From NCBI GenBank assembly GCA_030620285.1, contig JAUXFA010000068.1, positions 1 through 6,653 on the forward strand: a DNA stretch of 6,653 bases. The letters run 5' to 3'. The notes under the pieces are model-generated. The model was not told the origin of the DNA. It saw only the letters and a list, made by a program, of their open reading frames with translations, and did no database searches. A program made the translations under genes and the position numbers. Origin of the DNA: Piscirickettsiaceae bacterium. Lineage in GTDB: Bacteria; Pseudomonadota; Gammaproteobacteria; Nitrosococcales; Methylophagaceae. Shown here one piece after another: positions 1-6,300 of this stretch (the first letter of the stretch is position 1; the number at the start of each line of letters is the position of its first letter).

Positions 1-461
1 AAACGCTGTTGTTGCCAAAAACTAAGCCAGTCGTGTGTACGTTCATTATGTTGTGGTGTGCTACCAATTGTATTGTCGATATGCCAACCAAAAAAGTCTT
101 GAGTATGATGATGTAACTGAGCTAATTGTGTACCAAGTAGCTTGGCTGCATGGCCTCGCAAACTACCCAACTCAATATATTCCAATACGATATAACTATA
201 ACCATCTGCTTGGCCATGGCAGATGACCTCCGGAATACGAATACAGTTTAAGGCTCTCATTTCTTCCAAACCTTGAGCTTCGGCTTCGAACATATCCACT
301 AAGTGTGGTTGATTGAGTTTGAGGAAATATGAGTGTTTAGGTGTTTGCAGTTTATATGCCGTATTGATACTGCCGCCACCAACTGATGTAAGTTGATAGT
401 TTTTAAGTGTGTGGCCAGTTGTCCCTTCAATATGACGCACGATTGAATCAAGTTGTGCCAT
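1..461 (-). CDS. Fructosamine/ribulosamine kinase family protein, N-terminal part (cut by window edge)
   Basis: The 153 visible residues are the N-lobe of a fructosamine-3-kinase-like (YniA/FN3K family, aminoglycoside-phosphotransferase fold) cytosolic kinase. These enzymes phosphorylate the sugar part of glycated lysines so the adduct falls off. Characterised bacterial members prefer ribulosamines and erythrulosamines to fructosamines. Seen here: a glycine-rich loop GGGSINTAY at residues 28-36, the likely ATP-binding Lys48 in YFLKLN, the FEAEAQGL helix with Glu61, the hinge VLEYIELG at 92-99, and the family signature FGWHIDNTIGSTPQ near 124-137 followed by DWLSFW. The catalytic loop and C-lobe lie outside the window. 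The ATG at 461-459 gives the expected N-terminus; the ribosome site (AGGGA) is weak. It is divergent from rpiA across 86 bp. Oddity: Ser31 stands where many family members have a P-loop Cys. Family is confident; substrate is inferred. Confidence 0.88.
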   Translation of the reverse strand, partial: MAQLDSIVRHIEGTTGHTLKNYQLTSVGGGSINTAYKLQTPKHSYFLKLNQPHLVDMFEAEAQGLEEMRALNCIRIPEVICHGQADGYSYIVLEYIELGSLRGHAAKLLGTQLAQLHHHTQDFFGWHIDNTIGSTPQHNERTHDWLSFWQQQR

Positions 462-478
462 GGGTTTTCCCTAAAAAA

Positions 479-507
479 TTTAAACTAATTAATTAGCATG
501 GTATGCT
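479..507 (+). promoter_or_regulatory. Candidate extended -10 promoter for rpiA
   Basis: TATGCT (502-507) has a TG one base upstream (499-500), the extended -10 arrangement, and a weak -35-like TTTAAA (479-484) at 17-bp spacing. The transcript would start near 514 and carry a leader of about 34 nt containing the strong ribosome site AAGGAG (535-540). The -10 lies inside a small dyad, AGCAT-GGT-ATGCT (495-507), that could also be an operator. Evidence is consensus matching by eye. Confidence 0.4.
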
Positions 508-527
508 GAAAACTACTTTCTTGCCAA
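498..527 (-). promoter_or_regulatory. Candidate sigma70 promoter for the kinase gene
   Basis: On the minus strand a -35-like TTGGCA (527-522, five of six consensus bases) is followed after 18 bp by TACCAT (503-498, four of six). It points into the kinase gene with a leader of about 30 nt. Its -10 overlaps the -10 of the candidate rpiA promoter, so the two would compete for polymerase. This is a visual consensus match only. Confidence 0.35.
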
Positions 528-547
528 GATATTGAAGGAGATCGCTC

Positions 548-1237
548 ATGTCTGAACAGCTTGCGACAAATGATAAACAATTAGTAGCAATTCATGCTGC
601 AACTCTAGTTAAAAATGGCATGATCGTTGGGCTGGGAACCGGCTCAACGGCAAATTATTTTATTGAGGAATTGGCACGCAAGAAACAGCAAGAGGGTTTG
701 AAGTTCATTGCAGTAGCGAGTTCAGTGGTTAGCACCATCAAGGCTCAGCAATTAGGGCTCGACCTTATTGCGATAGAGCATTTAAGCCAATTAGATATTT
801 ATGTTGATGGTGCTGATGAAGTGACAGCCGATAACACACTACTGAAAGGGCGTGGTTTTGATTTGGTAAAAGAAAAATTATTAGCCAAAGCCAGCAACAG
901 TTTTTATGTATTGGCTGATAATACTAAATTAGTCGATCGAATTGGCGAAAAATATCCTATTCCGGTGGAAGTGGCGCCATTTTCATGGCAGTTAGTATTA
1001 CGTAGTCTTCAACAAATAGGCGGCGAGGGTGGCCTGCGACCTAATGCGAATGGTGATGGATTGGCGATTACATCTCATGGCAGCTTAGTACTCGATATGA
1101 CATTTGATTCAAGCATTGACGGAGATGAGCTTCATTCAGCGTTAAATGCCATTCCCGGTGTGGTTGAACACGGTATATTCCATCAATTAGCAACGAGCGT
1201 ATTTATTGGTCATGATGGTGTAATTGAAACACGTTAA
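548..1237 (+). CDS. rpiA: Ribose-5-phosphate isomerase A
   Basis: This cytosolic enzyme interconverts ribose 5-phosphate and ribulose 5-phosphate in the non-oxidative pentose phosphate pathway, supplying precursors for nucleotides. At 229 aa it is slightly longer than E. coli RpiA (219). Seen: the phosphate-binding loop GLGTGST at 28-34, an ASSVVST segment at 57-63, the catalytic IYVDGADE at 84-91 (Asp87 and Asp90), Lys100 and Glu109 flanking the active-site loop, YPIPVEVAPF at 136-145, and the late INAIPGVV-like motif (NAIPGVVEHGIF, 200-211). The usual KGGGAAL loop reads KGRGFDL (100-106), so Gly, Ala and Ala are replaced by Arg, Phe and Asp while the Lys and Glu counterparts of E. coli Lys94 and Glu103 remain. 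The start is supported by AAGGAG seven bases upstream. It is divergent from the kinase and convergent with the peroxiredoxin, so probably monocistronic. An active enzyme is likely; the loop variant may be a lineage trait. Confidence 0.95.
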   Translation: MSEQLATNDKQLVAIHAATLVKNGMIVGLGTGSTANYFIEELARKKQQEGLKFIAVASSVVSTIKAQQLGLDLIAIEHLSQLDIYVDGADEVTADNTLLKGRGFDLVKEKLLAKASNSFYVLADNTKLVDRIGEKYPIPVEVAPFSWQLVLRSLQQIGGEGGLRPNANGDGLAITSHGSLVLDMTFDSSIDGDELHSALNAIPGVVEHGIFHQLATSVFIGHDGVIETR

Positions 1238-1242
1238 CTAAA

Positions 1243-1276
1243 GGCTGACTAAACGCCAGCCCTAAGTTAGGTTTAA
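1243..1276. terminator. Weak hairpin in the rpiA/peroxiredoxin convergent gap
   Basis: GGCTG (1243-1247) pairs with CAGCC (1257-1261) around a 9-nt loop, followed on the plus strand by a T-rich stretch after a second tiny dyad, CCTAA-G-TTAGG (1261-1271). On the minus strand the stem is followed by TTTAGTT. It lies between two convergent stop codons, where a shared terminator is expected, but the stem is only 5 bp and the T-tracts are broken. Confidence 0.35.
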
Positions 1277-1280
1277 TTAT

Positions 1281-1787
1281 TTACAGTTCTTCTAATAATG
1301 TTTCAGCTTTAGACACACCAAATTCACCGGAACCTTCAACACCTAGGTAAGTAACAATACCGTCATCGACAATCATGCCGAAACGGAAACAGCGAACACC
1401 CATGCCACCGGCTGTTAAGTCACGATCTAAGCCAAGAGCCTTGGTATATTCAGCGCTACCATCTGCCATCATCCGTACTTTCCCTGAAGCTTTATTATCT
1501 TTGCCCCAAGAGGCCATCACAAAAGCATCATTAACAGCCAAGCACCAAATATCATCGGCACCTTTAGCCTTGAGTTGGTCTGCCAGATCAACATAACCTG
1601 GTAAGTGTTGCGCTGAACATAAAGGTGTATAGGCGCCGGGCACGCCAAAGATCACAATCTTCTTGCCTTTAGTGAGTTCAGCAACATCTTGTGCTTGAGG
1701 ATTCGTTGGGCAACCATTTTCCGGATCAAACTCGTTACATTCGGTTAAATTGCCAGTAGGTAAACGTTGTCCAACTTCGATAGTCAT
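1281..1787 (-). CDS. Peroxiredoxin, Prx5 (type II) subfamily
   Basis: A thioredoxin-fold thiol peroxidase that reduces hydrogen peroxide and organic hydroperoxides in the cytosol. The 168 residues show the peroxidatic motif PGAYTPLC at 50-57, giving Thr54 and peroxidatic Cys57, then HLPGYV; VNDAFVMASWGKD at 85-97, typical of type II peroxiredoxins; RMMADGSAEYTKALGL at 105-120; and GVRCFRFGMIVDDG at 130-143, supplying the conserved active-site Arg (Arg135, with Arg132 nearby). Four other cysteines (17, 26, 82, 133) are present. There is no C-terminal glutaredoxin domain as in the Haemophilus-type fusions, so the reductant must come in trans (glutaredoxin/glutathione or thioredoxin; not decidable here). 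Full length, no signal peptide. ATG at 1787-1785 has a good ribosome site, AAGGAAA (1798-1792). Convergent with rpiA and divergent from the oxidoreductase, so likely a single-gene unit. I see no convincing OxyR site upstream. Confidence 0.93.
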   Translation of the reverse strand: MTIEVGQRLPTGNLTECNEFDPENGCPTNPQAQDVAELTKGKKIVIFGVPGAYTPLCSAQHLPGYVDLADQLKAKGADDIWCLAVNDAFVMASWGKDNKASGKVRMMADGSAEYTKALGLDRDLTAGGMGVRCFRFGMIVDDGIVTYLGVEGSGEFGVSKAETLLEEL

Positions 1788-1839
1788 GATGTTTCCTTAT
1801 ATTGTGATGAAATTTATAGTGACTAGCATAAGACAAAAG

Positions 1840-1868
1840 TTATCAGATAAAAACACTACTATTATCAG
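1840..1868. repeat. Direct repeat TTATCAG, two copies 22 bp apart
   Basis: TTATCAG occurs at 1840-1846 and again at 1862-1868, so the copies are about two helical turns apart and on the same face of the DNA. The first copy is also the left part of an 11-bp perfect dyad, TTATC-A-GATAA (1840-1850). It lies in the divergent region between the peroxiredoxin and oxidoreductase genes, where a regulator could bind. Chance occurrence in AT-rich DNA is possible. Confidence 0.3.
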
Positions 1869-1881
1869 GGCTTTATTTTAG

Positions 1882-1910
1882 TTGGAGATCACTAAACAAA
1901 TCGTTATGAT
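1882..1910 (+). promoter_or_regulatory. Candidate promoter for the Gfo/Idh oxidoreductase
   Basis: A near-consensus -10, TATGAT (1905-1910, five of six), has a poor -35-like TTGGAG (1882-1887) at 17 bp. Transcription would begin near 1917, leaving a short leader with AGGGGA (1930-1935) five bases before the ATG. The -35 is weak enough that an activator, perhaps at the upstream direct repeats, would be plausible. Confidence 0.35.
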
Positions 1911-1940
1911 GTTCTTATTACAAAGAAGTAGGGGAATAGC

Positions 1941-2954
1941 ATGGAAAATAAAACGGTTTTACGGTGGGGAATTTTAGGTGCAGCACGTGTTAATGAACGA
2001 TTATTACCCGCAGTCGTAGAGGCCAAAAATGCACAGTTAGTGGCTATTGCCAGTAGGCGTGAAGGAGCAGCGGCTGAAATATTAGCAAAATATGCACCCC
2101 AAGAAACCGATGTACTGACATTAAATGATCTGGATGCTTTATTAGATAATCTTGAGGTTGATGCGATTTATTTGCCGATGGCAAATGAAGAGCATACCGA
2201 ATGGGCTTTAAAAGCAATTGCTAAGGGCAAGCATGTATTGATCGAAAAGCCGATGGCAATAAAACTTAAGGATATCGTAGCGATTGCGGCAGCAGCAAAG
2301 AAAAAGAAAGTCACCATCATGGAAGGCTTTATGTATATTTTCCATCCACAGCATGATTATGTGCAACAAGTGATTGATTCGGGTGCAATAGGCGATGTAA
2401 GAACAGTCCGTAGCTGTTTTTCATTCCCCATGAAGCCGGCACGATTATATCGACTTAACCGAGATATTAATCATGGTGGTGGTGCAATGTGGGATATTGG
2501 ACCTTATGCTATCCATACCGCTAGAAAATGGTTTGACACAGATCCTGTCGCAGCGACAGCAATGGCAAAGTTTAACGATAATGGCGCTGATGTGAGTTTG
2601 AGCGGTGTGTTGGATTATAGTGATGGCCGATATGCTCAGTTTGATATGAGTTTTGAACGTGCACGTCGCAGTGAATATGAAATTATTGGCACATTAGGCG
2701 GTATTAAATGCGAGACTGTTTGGCAGAACCCGGATGATGCACCTGTTATTTCATGGTGGACGGATGCCGGTGAAGAGCACATTGTGGAACTCACTATTGC
2801 TAATCATTTTGTGCTTGAAATTGAACATTTTAGTGATTGTGTCTTGAATGGAAGAGCGCCTGCACTATCAATTGCCGATGCAAAAGCAAACTGCAAAACT
2901 ATTGAAGCTGCATTGCAATCTGCTTCGACAGGAAAAACGATTAAGATAAAGTAG
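1941..2954 (+). CDS. Gfo/Idh/MocA family NAD(P)-dependent oxidoreductase
   Basis: A sugar- or sugar-alcohol-type dehydrogenase or reductase of the Gfo/Idh/MocA family, 337 aa, full length. The N-terminal Rossmann domain opens with WGILGAARVN at 9-18 and continues through VAIASRR (34-40) to the family EKP motif at 102-104 in HVLIEKPMA, whose Lys103 is the usual catalytic/cofactor-contacting lysine. EGFMYIFHPQ follows at 128-137. The C-terminal substrate domain holds GGGAMWDIGPYAIH at 179-192 (Asp185, Tyr189, His192) and ends with LEIEHFSDCVLNGRAP (292-307). Motif details resemble the subgroup with glucose-fructose oxidoreductase, dihydrodiol dehydrogenase and NADP-xylose dehydrogenase. No twin-arginine signal is present, so it is cytosolic. 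Substrate cannot be read from the sequence, and the neighbours do not identify a pathway. Start supported by AGGGGA five bases upstream. Its stop nearly abuts the stop of the convergent small gene. Confidence 0.92.
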   Translation: MENKTVLRWGILGAARVNERLLPAVVEAKNAQLVAIASRREGAAAEILAKYAPQETDVLTLNDLDALLDNLEVDAIYLPMANEEHTEWALKAIAKGKHVLIEKPMAIKLKDIVAIAAAAKKKKVTIMEGFMYIFHPQHDYVQQVIDSGAIGDVRTVRSCFSFPMKPARLYRLNRDINHGGGAMWDIGPYAIHTARKWFDTDPVAATAMAKFNDNGADVSLSGVLDYSDGRYAQFDMSFERARRSEYEIIGTLGGIKCETVWQNPDDAPVISWWTDAGEEHIVELTIANHFVLEIEHFSDCVLNGRAPALSIADAKANCKTIEAALQSASTGKTIKIK

Positions 2955-2955
2955 T

Positions 2956-3174
2956 TTAGACTTTGTGGCTAAATGCCGAACGGCGACGATCTGATGAAAC
3001 CCGGCGCTCAATCTGTTCTTTAGACGATGACGGGTCGCGACGTGTTGGTGACAAACGCCTTTCAACAGCATGTTCTTTTTCTTCTTCATCAGTGATTGTT
3101 TGAAACCGCACCATTCTACTAGACTGGCTAGGTGTCGTTATTGGCACTGAAAAATTACGTGGTAATTCAATCAT
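2956..3174 (-). CDS. Small arginine-rich hypothetical protein with duplicated ERR-RR motif
   Basis: I do not recognise a named family. The 72-aa product starts with an uncharged segment (MIELPRNFSV) and an acidic patch DEEEKEH, then carries two related copies of a basic motif: ERRLSPTRRD and ERRVSSDRRR, each E-R-R-x-S-x-x-R-R. It looks soluble, with no transmembrane segment, no signal peptide and no cysteines, and is probably largely disordered. I chose the ATG at 3174-3172; an in-frame TTG at 3186 would add four residues and an upstream TAA closes the frame. No good ribosome site is visible before either start, which lowers confidence. Support for a real gene: regular internal repeat, tight convergent fit to the oxidoreductase (stops one base apart) and a plausible promoter. 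It is co-directional with mfd, 163 bp downstream, so read-through is possible. Confidence 0.55.
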   Translation of the reverse strand: MIELPRNFSVPITTPSQSSRMVRFQTITDEEEKEHAVERRLSPTRRDPSSSKEQIERRVSSDRRRSAFSHKV

Positions 3175-3230
3175 ATTTATAACCAAAAATCTGCTTTACC
3201 TAACAGTTAGCGGCATAAAAATAAAAATCT

Positions 3231-3258
3231 TTAATATCAGTTGTTTATTGCATATCAA
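3231..3258 (-). promoter_or_regulatory. Candidate sigma70 promoter for the small Arg-rich gene
   Basis: On the minus strand TTGATA (3258-3253, five of six) is followed after 16 bp by TATTAA (3236-3231, four of six). Transcription would begin near 3224, giving a leader of about 50 nt. This is the best promoter-like arrangement I found in the AT-rich gap behind mfd and suggests the small gene can be expressed independently. Confidence 0.35.
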
Positions 3259-3337
3259 GTTACGGTTTAGGTGAAGAGTAACAGTCAAATACCAGACTTT
3301 AGAGTGACCCTGTAAGTAATTTTATTTTTATTATATA

Positions 3338-6300
3338 TCAATTGTTTATAGTAATATCTTTAAGTAGAATGTCAAGTAAGTTATTTAATGTAATTAAACG
3401 ACTATCAGCATCAGCCATATCCGCAATAAAACGTAATTTATCTTGGCCATCAAGTTTATATTTAGCCGGTTGGGATTGAATTAGTTGAATGATGGTCATT
3501 GGTTCAATATTAGGCTCTTTTGCGAAGATAATTCGTCCACCTTGGTCATAAACATCGATTTTACGAATACCAATGACTTTTGCTTTAAAACGTAACTCAT
3601 GGATGGCAAATAAGGTTTGTATTTGTTCTGGCAATAGTCCAAATCGATCGATCATTTCAACTTGCAATTCACGCAGTGCTTCGCTATCTGGCGCTGCCGA
3701 AATACGTTTGTACAGTACTAATCTGGTATGTACATCGGGTAAATAGTCGTTTGGAATGAGAGCCGGCACATGCAAGTCAACTTCAACAAAGTTACGCTGA
3801 TTAAGGTTAAGACTAGGCTCTTTACCTGATTTAAGTGCATTAACGGCACGTTCAAGCAATTCATTATATAAACCGAAACCAATCTCTTGCATTTGGCCAC
3901 TTTGTTCATCACCTAATAATTCTCCCGCACCACGTATCTCCATATCATGTGTAGCGAGGGTAAATCCGGCGCCCAGATCTTCAATAGATTCGATAGCTTC
4001 AAGACGTTTAATGGCGTCTTTAGTCATCACTTTTTGAGGTGGCACAATTAAATAAGCATAAGCGCGATGATGAGAACGACCAACACGTCCCCGGATTTGA
4101 TACAGTTGTGCTAGCCCTAATTTATCAGCGCGATCAATAAAGATGGTGTTGGCAGAGGGAATATCAATACCAGTTTCAATAATAGTTGTACATATCAGTA
4201 CATTAAATCGTTGGTGATAAAAATCGAGCATCACCTGTTCTAATTCACGTTCACGCAGTTGGCCATGAGCAATGCCGATTTTGGCTTCAGGAATAATATG
4301 TTCCAATTCACGAGCAACACGTTCAATATCTTCCACTTTATTGTGTAGAAAATAAACTTGGCCGCCCCGCTTGATTTCACGCAGTATTCCTTCGCGAATG
4401 TTTTCTGAATTCCATTGCTGTACAAAGGTTTTAATGGCCAATCGACGAGCAGGAGGGGTGGCAATAATCGACAGGTCACGAATACCAGAAATAGACATAT
4501 TTAAGGTACGAGGAATCGGGGTGGCAGTGAGTGTTAATACATCAATTTCAGATCGGTATTTTTTGATTTGTTCTTTTTGAGTAACGCCAAACCGATGTTC
4601 TTCATCAAGAATAAATAAACCTAAGCGTTTAGGGCTAATATCTTGTTGGATCAACTTATGAGTGCCGATAATAATATCGGCAATACCGTTACTCATTGCA
4701 TTTTTAACCGCATCAAGTTGTTTCTTGGAACGAAACCGCGACATTACTTCAATATTCACTGGCCAATCGGCGAAGCGATCTTTAAAATTTTCATAATGTT
4801 GCTGAGCGAGCAGAGTAGTAGGTACTAATACCATCACTTGTTTGCCCGACTGCGTCGCTAAGAATGCTGCCCGCATGGCAACTTCGGTTTTACCAAAACC
4901 GACATCACCACAGATAAGACGATCCATGGGTTTAGTGGACGTCATATCGTTGACAACATCATCAATAGCATCTTGTTGATCGGGTGTAGTCTCAAAAGGA
5001 AATGCTGAGATAAAAGCAGCATATTGATCATCAGGATCATTAATAGGCGGTTTTTTATGGGCGGCTCGTTGGGCATAAATATCCAATAATTCAGCCGCCA
5101 CATCACGAACTTTTTCGGCAGCTTTACGCCGTGCTTTCTCCCATTGACCGGAACCCAGTCGATGTAATGGTGCTAGCTCGGGAGCAGCGCCAGAATATCG
5201 ACTGATTAAGTCTAATGCGGCAACAGGGACGTAGAGTTTGTCACCTTTGGCATATTCAAGGGTCACATACTCAGTGGTGACATCACCGACATCTAAGGTT
5301 TGCAAGCCAAGATAGCGACCGACACCATGGTCTTCATGCACAACGGCATCACCAATAGTCAATTCAGCAAGGTTACGGATAACAGCATCAGCATCGCGTT
5401 TTTTACGACTGCGACGACGACGTTGCATAACCTGTTGACCAAATAACTGAGTTTCAGCAATAACGGCAATATTATCGGCCGTTAAAATGAGACCATTTTC
5501 CAATGGTGCAACAGTGATACCAAGAGCGGCATCATCAACTGCAAATTCATCCCAGTTTTGGTACGCTTTCGGTTGCACATCATTGTCACGTAGCAATTCT
5601 AAAAGGGTTTCACGCCGTCCCGCTGTTTCAGCAGCAAATAATATGCGTCCTTTAAAATTATTAATAAAATTCAGTAATGCTTCACATGGCTTATCTTGGC
5701 GGGCATTAAGAGTGAGTTGTGGTGGAATAGTGGTCGCGTAATTCTGCTTTCCGGCGCCTTTATCTAATTCAAATGTTTGGCAATGAAGTCGACGATATTG
5801 TTTAAACGTGGCAAAGAGGTCATCGACGGCAAAAAACATATCGCGAGGTGCGAGTAATGGCCTTTCAGTATCAACTTGATGTTGTTTATAACGTTGTTCA
5901 ATTTCCTGCCAAAAATCAGTGGCGGCTTGATGTGGATCGTTAATATTAAGTAATAAGGTGTTATCCGGCAGGTAATCGACCAAACTATTTGTCTGAGTCA
6001 AAAATAGTGGTGAATAATATTCAACGCCACCGGGCATATTGCCCACACTGACTTCTCTATATATCAAGCTGCGTTGCGGATCGCCTTCGAACATTTGACG
6101 GAATTGTTGGCGAAATAACTGAATACTATCATCGCTAACGGGGAATTCTCGTGCGGGTAATAATTTGATTGAATTAATGGCATCAATGGATCGTTGTGTT
6201 TCGGGGTCAAATGTTCGTAGAGTGTCAATTTCATCATCAAACAAATCAATTCGAAAAGGATGCTTGCTACCCATTGGAAATAGATCGATAATCGCGCCGC

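Noticed and set aside
35..226. 63-aa plus-strand open frame
   Set aside because: It lies antisense inside the kinase gene, whose protein sequence is clearly conserved; no ribosome site and no recognisable protein.
1375..1596. 73-aa plus-strand open frame
   Set aside because: Antisense shadow of the peroxiredoxin, overlapping conserved catalytic sequence on the other strand.
1788..1940. OxyR binding site upstream of the peroxiredoxin
   Set aside because: I could not find the spaced ATAG/CTAT half-sites expected of an OxyR site in this region.
2975..2984. GCCGAACGGC dyad as a terminator for the oxidoreductase
   Set aside because: Stem of only four base pairs with a two-base loop and no T-tract; it also lies inside the small gene's coding region.
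2868..3089. 73-aa minus-strand open frame
   Set aside because: Overlaps the 3' end of the oxidoreductase and most of the small Arg-rich gene in another frame; low-complexity and lysine-rich start, no repeat structure or ribosome site.
3265..3337. Rho-independent terminator after mfd
   Set aside because: The AT-rich run after the stop has no stable stem; the best pairing I could find (AGTC with GACT, 4 bp) is too weak to call.
5487..5741. 84-aa plus-strand open frame within mfd
   Set aside because: Antisense to a complete, intact Mfd domain; like the other short frames at 3718-3912, 4240-4479, 4371-4580, 4643-4828 and 6064-6318 it is explained as a shadow of mfd.
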